Below are positions 35,769 through 45,344 of a DNA stretch of 64,000 nt, piece after piece. A program made the translations under genes and the position numbers. Every line of letters begins with the position of its first letter. Position 1 is the stretch's first letter. The stretch covers positions 434,001 through 498,000 of the forward strand of contig NZ_RZMZ01000007.1 in NCBI RefSeq assembly GCF_003992675.1, given 5' to 3'. The DNA is from Flagellimonas marinaquae (GTDB lineage Bacteria; Bacteroidota; Bacteroidia; Flavobacteriales; Flavobacteriaceae). The notes beneath the pieces are model-generated. The model searched no databases. It was given only the letters and a program-made list of their open reading frames with translations, and had not been told where the DNA came from.

Positions 35769-36224
35769 AAAGAGCATTTCAAACTGTTCAAAAACCACGA
35801 TCATGCTCTCTTTGGGAGTCTTGTCGAATTGGGCAAGCTCACGCGTAAAGTTCTCCCAATGGACTTTTTTCCAGTATTCGAGACTTTTATCGCCAACACC
35901 TTCCAAACGCGCATGTTCCTCCCTCACACTAAAGTATGGGAGCAGTTTAACAGCAGCGGTGCGAATAACGCACCTGGCTTTGCCTTCCCAATCGGTCACT
36001 ACCGCAAAGTCTCCGATCTTCGGGAGTGGTTTCCCTTTTAATTGTAAAGCCTGTAAGGAATGGGACGTTGCTCTTTTGGTCTCTTTAGAGACCAAATCGG
36101 CACATAGGTTGGCATCTTTCTCATTGTCGCCAAAGTGAATGACTTTCGGGGCGTCCTCGGATGCAAATTCCAAATGGGCATCCAAAAAATCGCCCCATAG
36201 ATTTCGGGCAGAAGCATTATCCAT
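35760..36224 (-). CDS. ASCH-domain protein (YhfF-like)
   Basis: A 154-residue protein with an ASCH fold: KRATSHSLQALQLKGKPLPKIGDFAVVTDWEGKARCVIRT is spread over residues 68-110 and holds the conserved basic and GD residues. The domain is thought to bind RNA or modified nucleosides. The gene points against the surrounding sugar locus and may be an insertion in it. Convergent with the Gfo/Idh gene. Confidence 0.8.
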   Translation of the reverse strand: MDNASARNLWGDFLDAHLEFASEDAPKVIHFGDNEKDANLCADLVSKETKRATSHSLQALQLKGKPLPKIGDFAVVTDWEGKARCVIRTAAVKLLPYFSVREEHARLEGVGDKSLEYWKKVHWENFTRELAQFDKTPKESMIVVFEQFEMLFKK

Positions 36225-36387
36225 AAGTAGTGTTTAAAAAAAAATGGTTAGCTGTTTTAATTGTTAACGAATTCCTATCTTTAGGTCTTAACCACATGAG
36301 ACGTAAAAATAGCATAGTTTTTTTCTTAAATATAGAAGATAAATCCCAATTTATTTGGGGTTATCCAATCCCTTAAAATTAATTTCA

Positions 36388-37440
36388 ATGAAAACAATCA
36401 AAGGACCAGCGGTGTTCTTAGCACAATTTGTGGACAGTCAACCTCCGTTCAACACCTTGGATGGCATGTGTAAATGGGCCTCCGATTTAGGCTATAAAGG
36501 TATTCAGATTCCAACATGGGAATCGTTCCTAATAGATTTGGACAAGGCTGCCGAAAGTCAGGATTATTGCGATGAACTCAAAGGCAAGATCAATTCCTAT
36601 GGATTGGAGATCACCGAGCTATCCACCCATTTACAAGGGCAGTTGGTTGCGGTTCATCCTGCCTACGATATTATGTTCGATAATTTTGCCCCAAAAGAAC
36701 TGCATGGAAAGCCCAAGGAACGTACCCAATGGGCCGTGGAAACTGTAAAAAAAGCAGCCACCGCAAGCCGCAGATTAGGGCTTAAGGCGCACGCCACCTT
36801 TTCTGGCTCCCTGCTCTGGCACACCGCACACCCTTGGCCACAGCGCCCTGCAGGCTTGGTAGAAATGGGATTTGAGGAATTGGCCAAAAGATGGATGCCC
36901 ATTTTGGACCATTTTGATAAAGAAGGCGTGGATGTTTGTTATGAGATCCACCCCGGTGAAGACCTTCACGATGGCGATACGTTTGAACGATTTTTGGAAG
37001 CTACCGGTAACCACAAACGGGTGAATATTCTATACGACCCAAGCCACTTTGTGTTGCAGCAATTGGATTACATCGCCTATATCGACCACTATCATGAATT
37101 CATCAAATCCTTTCACGTGAAGGATTCCGAATTTAATCCAACGGGCAAGAAAGGCGCCTTCGGTGGTTACAATGATTGGGGGGATAGAGCAGGAAGGTAC
37201 CGTTCTTTGGGTGATGGACAGATTGATTTTAAGACCATCTTTTCCAAACTGACACAATATGGCTGTGATGTATGGGCCGTAATGGAATGGGAATGCTGCA
37301 TTAAGAGTCCAGAGCAAGGTGCACGCGAAGGAGCGAAATTTATTCAAGACCACATCATAGAAGCCACCACCAAAACCTTTGATGATTTCGCAGGAGCGGA
37401 CATTGATAAAGAAAAACTGAAAAACATACTGGGATTATGA
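36388..37440 (+). CDS. Sugar phosphate isomerase/epimerase-like TIM barrel (cytoplasmic)
   Basis: A 350-residue xylose isomerase-like barrel with no signal. Metal-ligand positions appear in HATFSGSLLWHT, VCYEIHPGEDLHDGD, ILYDPSHF and FHVKDSEFNPTG, and VMEWECC near the end. The start at MKTIKGPAVFLAQF fits the family; the frame begins 33 bases earlier at a non-ATG codon. The stop TGA overlaps the next gene's ATG (ATGA), so coupled translation with the DUF1080 protein is likely. Proposed role: isomerisation in the keto-sugar pathway. Confidence 0.87.
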   Translation: MKTIKGPAVFLAQFVDSQPPFNTLDGMCKWASDLGYKGIQIPTWESFLIDLDKAAESQDYCDELKGKINSYGLEITELSTHLQGQLVAVHPAYDIMFDNFAPKELHGKPKERTQWAVETVKKAATASRRLGLKAHATFSGSLLWHTAHPWPQRPAGLVEMGFEELAKRWMPILDHFDKEGVDVCYEIHPGEDLHDGDTFERFLEATGNHKRVNILYDPSHFVLQQLDYIAYIDHYHEFIKSFHVKDSEFNPTGKKGAFGGYNDWGDRAGRYRSLGDGQIDFKTIFSKLTQYGCDVWAVMEWECCIKSPEQGAREGAKFIQDHIIEATTKTFDDFAGADIDKEKLKNILGL

Positions 37441-38183
37441 GAAAAACACTGCTATTCGTAGCCCTTGCCGTTGCTTTTGCCTGCAAGGATAAACCAAAGG
37501 AGAACCAAGAAGAAGTTCAAGAAGAAATGACCGAGGTAGTTGAAGAAAAAGAATCAGATTGGATTACCCTTTTTGATGGTGAAAGCTTTGATGGCTGGCA
37601 TCTGTACAACGGGGGAGAGGTAACAGAACCTTGGAAATTGGAGGATGGTGCCATGGTGTTTTATCCACCTGAAGAAAGACCCGAAGGTGCCAGTTACAAC
37701 CTTGTTAGCGATAAAGAGTTTACCGACTTTGTGCTGACCTTGGACTGGAAGATCGCCGAAGGAGGAAACAGCGGTATCTTTTGGGCCGTAAAGGAGGACG
37801 AAAAATACGGTCAGCCGTATATTACCGGCCCCGAAATACAAGTGTTGGACAACGAACGCCATCCCGATGCCCAAAATGGCGATGATCGTTTGGCGGGAGC
37901 CTTATATGACATGGTTCCACCGTCCAAAGATGTAACAAATCCAGCGGGAGAATGGAATTCCGTGGAACTGATGATCAACCATAAGACCAATGAGGGCCAT
38001 GTGATGTTGAACGGGACGAAAATAGTAGAGTTTCCCGTGCAAGGGACCGGTTGGGACCAATTGATCGCCGATTCAAAATTTGCCGATTGGGAAGATTTTG
38101 CCGCCTTTACAACAGGTAAGATCGGATTACAGGACCATGGAGATATGGTTGCCTTTAGAAACATAAAAATTAAGGAGTTATAA
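37437..38183 (+). CDS. DUF1080 lipoprotein (3-keto-disaccharide hydrolase family)
   Basis: A 248-residue protein with lipobox AFAC (Cys16), a Glu-rich linker, and one DUF1080 beta-sandwich: LFDGESFDGWHLY, DFVLTLDWKIAEGGNSGIFW, GPEIQVLDNERHPD, and a C-terminal GLQDHGDMVAFRNIKIKEL. Members of this family have been assigned hydrolysis or lyase action on 3-keto-glycosides. It is placed at the membrane facing the periplasm. Overlaps the epimerase gene by 4 bases and is followed one base later by another DUF1080 gene. Confidence 0.87.
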   Translation: MRKTLLFVALAVAFACKDKPKENQEEVQEEMTEVVEEKESDWITLFDGESFDGWHLYNGGEVTEPWKLEDGAMVFYPPEERPEGASYNLVSDKEFTDFVLTLDWKIAEGGNSGIFWAVKEDEKYGQPYITGPEIQVLDNERHPDAQNGDDRLAGALYDMVPPSKDVTNPAGEWNSVELMINHKTNEGHVMLNGTKIVEFPVQGTGWDQLIADSKFADWEDFAAFTTGKIGLQDHGDMVAFRNIKIKEL

Positions 38184-38184
38184 G

Positions 38185-38937
38185 ATGACAACAAGAAATC
38201 TTTTACTAATGTTCGCTGTGCTCACTTTCGGATGGGCCACAGCGCAAGAAAAGGAACCCACCACACCAGAGGAAACGGAGATTTACGAACCTGTTCCTCC
38301 CAAGGTTACCCCAGGGGAAGATGGCGCACCGCCAAGCGATGCCATTGTGCTATTTGATGGTACTTCCTTGGACAAATGGATCAGTTCCGTGGACAGCACG
38401 GCGGCCAAATGGATATTGAACGATGATGGAAGCATGACGGTGAAGGACCGTACAGGTGACATTCAGACTAAACAAAACTTTGGAAGCGTTCAGCTGCATA
38501 TCGAGTGGAAATCCCCTGCCGAAGTACAACGTGACGGCCAAAACAGAGGCAATAGCGGCGTGTTTTTGAACAACCTTTATGAGGTGCAGGTATTGGACAA
38601 TAACAATAACGACACCTATGTAAATGGGCAAGTTGGGTCCATTTACAAACAGCACGTACCCTTGGCCATGGCCTCCGTGCCTTCAGGCGAGTGGAACACT
38701 TATGACATCATCTACCACGCACCCGAATTTGAAAAAGGACAAAAGGTAAAATCCGGAACCCTTACCGTAATCCATAACGGAGTATTGATACAGGACCATG
38801 TGGAGATCAAGGGCACCACACCCTACATTGGGTGGCCCAAAAACCCACCGCACGGCAAAGGTCCACTGCGTTTGCAGGACCACGGAGACAATAGTAGGGT
38901 AAGCTACAGAAATATTTGGGTAAGGGAGTTGGATTAA
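38185..38937 (+). CDS. Secreted DUF1080 protein (3-keto-disaccharide hydrolase family)
   Basis: A 250-residue protein with a Sec signal (MTTRNLLLMFAVLTFGWATAQ) and no lipobox. The single DUF1080 domain shows LFDGTSLDKWIS, LHIEWKSPAEV, NSGVFLNNLYEVQVLDN and LQDHGDNSRVSYRNIWVREL. It is a distant paralog of the preceding lipoprotein, not a close duplicate, so the two may act on different linkages or steps. It starts one base after the upstream stop and closes the operon. Confidence 0.87.
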   Translation: MTTRNLLLMFAVLTFGWATAQEKEPTTPEETEIYEPVPPKVTPGEDGAPPSDAIVLFDGTSLDKWISSVDSTAAKWILNDDGSMTVKDRTGDIQTKQNFGSVQLHIEWKSPAEVQRDGQNRGNSGVFLNNLYEVQVLDNNNNDTYVNGQVGSIYKQHVPLAMASVPSGEWNTYDIIYHAPEFEKGQKVKSGTLTVIHNGVLIQDHVEIKGTTPYIGWPKNPPHGKGPLRLQDHGDNSRVSYRNIWVRELD

Positions 38938-38994
38938 CTCCCTTAGTCCATTTTAGACGGTTAGAATCGATAAGGGGCCAAAACCTATTTTGGT

Positions 38995-39002
38995 TACCTT
39001 TG
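38995..39002 (+). promoter_or_regulatory. -7 element for the yicC-gmk-nadD operon
   Basis: TACCTTTG, 19 bases before ATG 39022. Confidence 0.55.
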
Positions 39003-39021
39003 GCAAAATTTACAGACATAT

Positions 39022-39879
39022 ATGATCCAGTCCATGACAGGCTACGGGAAGCACGTTTTACAGCTTCCTTCCAAAAAAATAACCATAGAGCTCAAATCGC
39101 TGAATAGCAAGAATTTGGATATCAATGCCAGATTGCCCCAGTTTTACAGGGAAAAAGAGCTAGAGTTACGTAAAATGATCGCAGCTGTATTGGTTAGGGG
39201 CAAGGTCGACTTTAATCTGTATGTTGAAATCACAGGGGAAGAGACTACGGCCGAAGTAAACCAAGGGGTGGTCAAAAATTACATGGACCAGCTTTCTAAA
39301 ATCGCAAAAGGAGACGACATCAAACTCTTGGAAATGGCCTTGCGAATGCCAGACACCCTCAAGACCGAAAAGGATGCTATCGACGAAGAGGAATACAAGG
39401 CAATCCTTGAAGCCATGAACGAAGCACTTTCCAATATTGTCGAGTTTAGAAATGAAGAAGGCAAAGTGTTGGAACAGGATTTCGTGGAAAGGCTCCATAC
39501 GTTGAACGAACTTTTGGAGGCGGTTAAAGCGATGGACCCTGAACGCTTGGGAACGGTACGCGAACGCTTGGAAAAGGCGGTAGCCGACCTAAAGGTGGAG
39601 TTGGATGCCAATCGATTTGAGCAAGAACTGATCTATTACCTGGAGAAGTACGACATTACCGAGGAGAAAGTCCGTTTGGCCAATCACCTCAAATATTTTG
39701 AAACCACTTTAAATTCCGATGATTCCAACGGAAAAAAGTTGGGATTCATTTCTCAGGAAATCGGAAGGGAGATCAACACCATTGGCTCTAAGGCCAATTA
39801 CGCCCCAATGCAACAATTGGTGGTACAGATGAAGGATGAATTGGAAAAAATAAAGGAACAAATGCTCAATGTGCTATGA
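39022..39879 (+). CDS. yicC: YicC-family endoribonuclease-like protein
   Basis: A 285-residue member of the YicC/YloC family: IQSMTGYGKHVL at the N-terminus, ELKSLNSKNLDINARLP, and a C-terminal EIGREINTIGSKANYAPMQQ block with conserved Glu/Asn. YicC in Escherichia coli takes part in RNA decay. Its stop overlaps the start of gmk by four bases (ATGA), an arrangement conserved in many bacteria. Confidence 0.9.
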   Translation: MIQSMTGYGKHVLQLPSKKITIELKSLNSKNLDINARLPQFYREKELELRKMIAAVLVRGKVDFNLYVEITGEETTAEVNQGVVKNYMDQLSKIAKGDDIKLLEMALRMPDTLKTEKDAIDEEEYKAILEAMNEALSNIVEFRNEEGKVLEQDFVERLHTLNELLEAVKAMDPERLGTVRERLEKAVADLKVELDANRFEQELIYYLEKYDITEEKVRLANHLKYFETTLNSDDSNGKKLGFISQEIGREINTIGSKANYAPMQQLVVQMKDELEKIKEQMLNVL

Positions 39880-40472
39880 CAGAAGGCGGTAAACTTATTA
39901 TTTTCTCGGCACCTTCGGGCAGTGGCAAAACCACGATAGTGAAGCATTTGCTGGACCAGCCCGAACTGAACCTGGCCTTTTCCATATCGGCCACCTCACG
40001 TCCGCGTAGAGGAAAGGAAAAAAATGGGGTCAACTATTATTTCATGTCTGTTTCCCAATTTAAACGACATATTAAGGACGGTGACTTTTTGGAGTGGGAA
40101 GAAGTGTACCGCGACAATTTTTATGGCACGCTAAAAAGCGAGGTGGAACGTCTTTGGGCAGAAGGCAAAAATGTCATCTTCGATATTGATGTTTCTGGGG
40201 GATTGCGAATCAAAAAGAAGTTTCCGGATAAAACCTTGGCCGTATTTGTAAAACCACCCAGCGTTGATGAACTAAAAATCAGGCTGAAAAAAAGAAGTAC
40301 CGAAAGCGACGATAAAATCAATATGAGGATAGCCAAAGCTTCCGTAGAGCTGGCAACGGCCCCCCAATTCGATAAGATCATCAAGAACTATGACCTGAAT
40401 GTCGCTTTGGATGAGGCCCATAAATTGGTCGCCGATTTTTTAGGGGTCGAGATTCCTTCAAAAGATAGCTAA
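39876..40472 (+). CDS. gmk: Guanylate kinase
   Basis: A 198-residue kinase that converts GMP to GDP with ATP. P-loop APSGSGKTT at 12-20, GMP-binding SATSRPRRGKEKNGVNYYF, and lid region LKKRSTESDDKINMRI. Starts within the end of yicC and is followed three bases later by nadD, so this is one operon. Confidence 0.95.
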   Translation: MTEGGKLIIFSAPSGSGKTTIVKHLLDQPELNLAFSISATSRPRRGKEKNGVNYYFMSVSQFKRHIKDGDFLEWEEVYRDNFYGTLKSEVERLWAEGKNVIFDIDVSGGLRIKKKFPDKTLAVFVKPPSVDELKIRLKKRSTESDDKINMRIAKASVELATAPQFDKIIKNYDLNVALDEAHKLVADFLGVEIPSKDS

Positions 40473-40475
40473 GCC

Positions 40476-41060
40476 ATGAAACAGGTAGGCCTTTTTTTCG
40501 GGACATTTAACCCCATACACATAGGCCATTTGGTGATTGCGAACCATTTGGTGGAGTTTTCCGATCTGGATGAGGTTTGGTTCGTCATCACGCCACAAAG
40601 TCCATTTAAGGTGAAGCAATCACTTTTGGACAACAACCATCGATATCAAATGGTGTACGAAGCGGTGCAGGATTATCCCAAGCTGAGACCGAGTAAAATT
40701 GAGTTCGACCTTCCACAGCCCAACTATACCACGAACACCTTGGCCCATTTGGATGATACCTATGGAAAGGACCATCGTTTTTCACTTATCATGGGGGAAG
40801 ATAACCTGAAAGGTTTCCACAAGTGGAAGAACTACGAGGTTATTTTAGAGCATTATTCCATTCATGTGTATCCGCGAATTTCCGAAGGAAAAATAGAACA
40901 TCAGTTTGAGGGCCATCCGAAGATTATAAAAGTGGATGCCCCCATCATGGAAATTTCTTCGACCTTCATTCGCAAGGCGCACAAAGCTGGAAAAAACATC
41001 CGTCCCCTGCTACCGGAAGCGGTTTGGACCTATATGGATGAGATGAATTTTTATCGATAG
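40476..41060 (+). CDS. nadD: Nicotinate-nucleotide adenylyltransferase
   Basis: A 194-residue nucleotidyltransferase for NAD synthesis. The HxGH motif lies in GTFNPIHIGHL (9-19) and the ISSTFIRKA (ISSTxxR) motif near residue 155. VITPQSPFKVKQ is the usual substrate loop. Third gene of the yicC-gmk-nadD operon; converges on the GH130 gene two bases away. Confidence 0.93.
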   Translation: MKQVGLFFGTFNPIHIGHLVIANHLVEFSDLDEVWFVITPQSPFKVKQSLLDNNHRYQMVYEAVQDYPKLRPSKIEFDLPQPNYTTNTLAHLDDTYGKDHRFSLIMGEDNLKGFHKWKNYEVILEHYSIHVYPRISEGKIEHQFEGHPKIIKVDAPIMEISSTFIRKAHKAGKNIRPLLPEAVWTYMDEMNFYR

Positions 41061-41062
41061 AC

Positions 41063-42166
41063 CTACTCCTTCGCTGTTACCACCCCTACCATACTATCGG
41101 CAGTGCCGTAATATAGATACCAAGTTTCTTTAAAAAGGACCAACCCCTCCAAAAAGGTCGTTCCATCCTTGTACTGTCCCGATTTTTCGAAGGGTAATTC
41201 AGGTTGGATGAAGGGCTCTTTGACTCTATCTATCAATTTCCATGGCTCGTTCGAATCGAACAGTGCTTGTCCTCCGGTGTATACGCGGTTACCCAATGCT
41301 TTCACTCCAATATTTTGTGAATTGCCAGCATTGTACAGCACTACAATGCCTTTGTCCGTTAGCAAGGGGGGTGGTCCGGCCTCTACCAGCCACGAATCAA
41401 AATAGCCTGGTCTTGGACTTAAAACAGGCGCCAATTTTCCTTCGTAGTTTTCCACAGGTTCCCATTCGATTAAATTGTTGGAGGAGGCCAGCCATACGTG
41501 GGGCACTCCATAGTACATCCAATATTTGCCGTTGATTTTGGCAGCTACCAATCTCCCATCCTTGATTTGGGTAACAATAGCTCCGGATTTGGTCTCGGCA
41601 TTGTGATACATTCCGTCCCTATAATGTTGAAAAACAGGCCCATGTTTCTGCCAGTTCACCAGGTCCCTAGAAGTAGCCACGGCCAGTTTGGGCACTTTCC
41701 GGTTCCATTGGGTGTAGGTGAGCACATAAAGCCCTTCTTCCGTTTCCACGATTCTAGGATCTTCCACTCCGCCGGGCCATTCATGTATCTTTTGATTATC
41801 CTGACTGGGGTAAAAAACCGGTCTGGGCCTTTTGGTAAAAGCAAATCCGTTGGCAGATGCCGCCATACCGATTCGGGAACGGTGACCACCTATTTCCTTT
41901 TCCCCGAGTTTTTCCTCGGCCCTGTACAGTACATAAATGGAATCTCCTTTTACAATGGCGGCCGGGTTAAAGGTGGCCATGGATTCCCAACGTGCGGTTT
42001 CTTGTGAAATGGGATCTATAAAAGTGGACGTACTGTCCTTTTGCAAAATAGGTTGTGCGTTTTCAGCGCGATAAAAGGGACCGAGCATCCAATCCCCCTC
42101 TTCAGTTTGGCCAAATAGACCAATACTGCAAAAACCAACTATGGCAACTACTAACGTCTTTTTCAT
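41063..42166 (-). CDS. Secreted GH130-like glycosidase/phosphorylase
   Basis: A 367-residue five-bladed propeller with a Sec signal (MKKTLVVAIVGFCSIGLFGQ). GFAFTKRPRPVFYP, WPGGVEDPRIVETEEG (the EDPR motif with the general acid Asp of GH130) and YVLTYTQWN are visible. GH130 enzymes act on beta-mannosides, by phosphorolysis in the cytoplasm and often by hydrolysis when exported. Export here favours hydrolysis. It follows the DUF6503 gene by four bases. Confidence 0.8.
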   Translation of the reverse strand: MKKTLVVAIVGFCSIGLFGQTEEGDWMLGPFYRAENAQPILQKDSTSTFIDPISQETARWESMATFNPAAIVKGDSIYVLYRAEEKLGEKEIGGHRSRIGMAASANGFAFTKRPRPVFYPSQDNQKIHEWPGGVEDPRIVETEEGLYVLTYTQWNRKVPKLAVATSRDLVNWQKHGPVFQHYRDGMYHNAETKSGAIVTQIKDGRLVAAKINGKYWMYYGVPHVWLASSNNLIEWEPVENYEGKLAPVLSPRPGYFDSWLVEAGPPPLLTDKGIVVLYNAGNSQNIGVKALGNRVYTGGQALFDSNEPWKLIDRVKEPFIQPELPFEKSGQYKDGTTFLEGLVLFKETWYLYYGTADSMVGVVTAKE

Positions 42167-42170
42167 CGAT

Positions 42171-42890
42171 TTACAATTTGAAGAGGGTATCCGTCCCTAA
42201 ATACTTATCCTCCTTATTCGTGTACCAAGCTCTGGTTTTCGGCATTTTTATACCTCCAATGTTTTCCAAGCCATCCAACAAGATGTATTCCCCATCGTTT
42301 TTACGCTCATCATGGTAAAATTGATATACTTCCATGGCGTAGGTGACGGGATCAAAATAAAAGTACCAAGTATCCTTGCCCACTTTGGCATCGTAGGTGG
42401 CTTTTACAACAACATACTCCTTACCTTTAAAAGTCTTAGTTTGGATATTTGGGTCGAGGTGGGTGCCGGGGTCGTTCAACTTCATGGGCAAACCGTACAG
42501 ATACGTGTAGTAGTCTTTCATAAAATTGCCTCGCTCGCAGGTCAATCTCATCTTATCCTTATCCTCTTCCGAAAAATCTTCGCTATCGTTTAAGGTGATG
42601 ACGCATGAATTAGGGGTAATGTTAAAAAAAGAGGTGTTTTCCCCTTGCTCCACGGTTAACCTAAATAGCTGCTTCGGAAAATCGACATGAATGGTACTGG
42701 TTCGTTTTGGGCGATCTGGGGTCTCCATGACAACTTTAAAGGTAGCCTCCAATTGCTTCCAATTGCCATTTGGGTCGTGAAAGGCAATAGCCTTTTCCAG
42801 AACCTCTTCGGCAGATGTGGATTGGGAGTATCCGGATTCAACCCATAACAGGCCTACCACAACCAGTACAAAACAGTATTTTTTCATCAC
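42171..42890 (-). CDS. Secreted DUF6503-like protein
   Basis: A 239-residue protein with a Sec signal (YCFVLVVVGLLWVESGYSQ). The mature part shows ILEKAIAFHDPNGNW-like and YFYFDPVTYAMEVYQFYHD patterns of a lipocalin or LolA-like beta sheet seen in DUF6503. Unknown function. The first ATG and the second ATG, one codon later, are both possible starts. Just upstream of the GH130 gene, so a joint role at the cell surface is conceivable. Confidence 0.65.
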   Translation of the reverse strand: MMKKYCFVLVVVGLLWVESGYSQSTSAEEVLEKAIAFHDPNGNWKQLEATFKVVMETPDRPKRTSTIHVDFPKQLFRLTVEQGENTSFFNITPNSCVITLNDSEDFSEEDKDKMRLTCERGNFMKDYYTYLYGLPMKLNDPGTHLDPNIQTKTFKGKEYVVVKATYDAKVGKDTWYFYFDPVTYAMEVYQFYHDERKNDGEYILLDGLENIGGIKMPKTRAWYTNKEDKYLGTDTLFKL

Positions 42891-42922
42891 AACTAAATTA
42901 TGTGGATGAAAGATACCGCTTT

Positions 42923-45196
42923 TTATTTCTTCTCGATGGTGGCAGGGGAAACGGAACTGTCATGTTCCGCGTAGTACTGCTCTAAAAGATTCATCATGGC
43001 AGTAATCAAATCTTTACTCTCTAATAAAAGTGAGAAATAAAGGGTAGTGTTTTTGGGACTGGATTCCTCTGTTCTTGTTCGAGAAACCTGCTGATTGATT
43101 TTCTGTGAAACCAAATCATAGAGTTTCTCTTTGGACTTTAAAACGGTACCTATCTGTTCAAAGGAGCGGTCTTCGAAAGCCTTTTGAGTGTTGTTAAATG
43201 CTTTTTCCAATGACGCATCTATTTCCTTAAGCTCTTTGATCTGATTGTACTTGAGCTTTTTATGGTTATTGTTCACGTGGTTATAGCTCACCTTTCCAAT
43301 ATATTCCAAGGATTGGGACATGTCGGTAAGGTGCCCCATAATATTGATGTAGAAGTTACTGGCTCCCACATGGGCCTCGTCCAGGTTTTTGATAAAATAG
43401 AATGTATCATTCCGTAAACCCTCAATTTCATTAGCCAACTTTTTACTTTGCTTTTTGTTTTTCTTCAAAAAGTCAAGGTCATGTTTGGATAGCCCTTGGA
43501 TACAGTTGGAGTAAATTCGATTGCTTCGTTTTACCACATTGGCAATATTGGCTGCTGTCTCTTCGATAACTCCCTGTATGGAACTGCTTTCTGCTCTTCG
43601 TAGGCTGTCTTCGGCCTTAATTTCCTTTGTCTTTTTGTTGTGGGAGATATAATTGCGCAACAAAATTGCAGCCGCGGCGATGAGCATCAAGACTAAGGAT
43701 ACAAATTTGCCAACGAAAAGAAGGTAGGCTATTATGGCTGCTGCAACAAAGGCGCTCAACGCGGTAAAGAACCATCCGCCGATGACGTTGAGTACTCCCG
43801 CAACTCGGTAAACAGCGCTTTCCGCTCCCCAGGCCCTATCCGCCAAAGAAGTACCCATGGCCACCATAAAGGTGACATAAGTTGTGGACAATGGCAGTTT
43901 CATGGAAGTGGCAATGGAAATAAGCACACTGGCAACCATAAGATTTACGGATGCCCTTACCATGTCAAAAGCCGGTTGTTCCTGAGTCTTGCTTTTGGGC
44001 ACATATGTTTTGGGAAGCACAAACTGCTTGTCAATTCTAGATTGAATCGAATTGGGAACTACTTTTGAAACATTTTCAAAGGCAACAACACTAAACTTTA
44101 CAATTTGCCGTGAAAGATAGTTGGGTTGGAAACGTTCGTCTCCCTCATCCTGTCTGGCTAAATCCACACTGGTTTTAACAACCCCTTTAGCCTTGGATGA
44201 AAACCATAGAGTTATAATCATCACAGCTCCAGATAGCAGCAAGAGCATGGTGGGGGTCTGAACTGCGGCAGCCAACCCCTTCATATTGAACTGCGTTGGG
44301 TCAATTTCGGAAGCTTGCCAATCTTGATATGATTGTAAGGCCGCAATAGGGACCCCGATAAAGTTAACCAAATCGTTCCCCGCAAAGGCCATTGCCAATG
44401 CAAACGTACCGAACGCGATTACGATGCGATAAATATTCCACTTGAACAGACTGGCGGTAACGAAAGAAATCAAGGTCCAGAACACAAAATTACCTACCAA
44501 AAAGGTCTGAGGTTGGGTGGCGACAAACTCTGAAAGGGCGCCATCAAAAAGGGCAGCACTTTTTAATCCCTTTACCAAGATAAAATAAACGATGGCGGTA
44601 ATAGCCAAACCACCAAAAATGGATTCTACCCATTTCGACTTCTTTTTGAAGTTGAAGGAAATCAATGCCCTTGAAATAAACTGCACCAGAGCTCCAATAG
44701 AAAAGGCGATGAAAACCGAAAGGAGAATCCCAAATATAATTTCGGCAGCTTTGTCCGTATTAATGTAAGTGACCAAATCTGAAACCCCACCCTGTGTATC
44801 GGCAATTTTGATCAGGGATATGGCCACAGATGCACCCAGTAATTCAAATACGATGGAAACCGTAGTGGAGGTAGGCATTCCCAAGGTATTGAAAAAATCC
44901 AACAATAAAATATCTGTAATCATCACGGCCATAAAAATGAACATGATTTCCTCGAAAACGAACTCACCGGGATTAAAAATTCCCTTTCTGGCTACCTCCA
45001 TCATCCCGCTGGACGATATGGCACCAAAAGCAATACCAATACTAGCGACAACCATAATGGTCCTAAAGGAAATTGCTTTTGACCCGATGGCAGAGTTCAA
45101 AAAATTGACCGCATCGTTGCTCACTCCTACAACCAAATCGGTAATAGCCAAGATGCCCAAGGCAATAACCATAAAAATGTAGATATTCTCACCCAT
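42923..45196 (-). CDS. Inorganic phosphate transporter (Pit/PHO4) with PhoU-like C-terminal domain
   Basis: A 757-residue protein. The PHO4 signature occurs twice, in each half: VSNDAVNFLNSAIGSKA near residue 25 and FAGNDLVNFIGVPIAAL near 275. About twelve membrane helices end near residue 510. A soluble helical tail of about 240 residues (SSIQGVIEETAANIANVV, LEYIGKVSYNHVNNNHKKL) resembles PhoU. Sodium- or proton-driven phosphate uptake is known for the family; the tail suggests built-in regulation. The gene stands alone, divergent from dgt. Confidence 0.88.
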   Translation of the reverse strand: MGENIYIFMVIALGILAITDLVVGVSNDAVNFLNSAIGSKAISFRTIMVVASIGIAFGAISSSGMMEVARKGIFNPGEFVFEEIMFIFMAVMITDILLLDFFNTLGMPTSTTVSIVFELLGASVAISLIKIADTQGGVSDLVTYINTDKAAEIIFGILLSVFIAFSIGALVQFISRALISFNFKKKSKWVESIFGGLAITAIVYFILVKGLKSAALFDGALSEFVATQPQTFLVGNFVFWTLISFVTASLFKWNIYRIVIAFGTFALAMAFAGNDLVNFIGVPIAALQSYQDWQASEIDPTQFNMKGLAAAVQTPTMLLLLSGAVMIITLWFSSKAKGVVKTSVDLARQDEGDERFQPNYLSRQIVKFSVVAFENVSKVVPNSIQSRIDKQFVLPKTYVPKSKTQEQPAFDMVRASVNLMVASVLISIATSMKLPLSTTYVTFMVAMGTSLADRAWGAESAVYRVAGVLNVIGGWFFTALSAFVAAAIIAYLLFVGKFVSLVLMLIAAAAILLRNYISHNKKTKEIKAEDSLRRAESSSIQGVIEETAANIANVVKRSNRIYSNCIQGLSKHDLDFLKKNKKQSKKLANEIEGLRNDTFYFIKNLDEAHVGASNFYINIMGHLTDMSQSLEYIGKVSYNHVNNNHKKLKYNQIKELKEIDASLEKAFNNTQKAFEDRSFEQIGTVLKSKEKLYDLVSQKINQQVSRTRTEESSPKNTTLYFSLLLESKDLITAMMNLLEQYYAEHDSSVSPATIEKK

Positions 45197-45344
45197 TCTT
45201 TCAGAAATATGACAAAAATGCCATTATAAATCCGCAATAAGGTTAACAAAATGTTACCAAATACGGCGCTAAAAGCATCAATATTTTTCTTGTGTTGGAC
45301 ATAGGTTCTGGTTTTGCCATATCTTCGTTGCAAATTACTGATCA

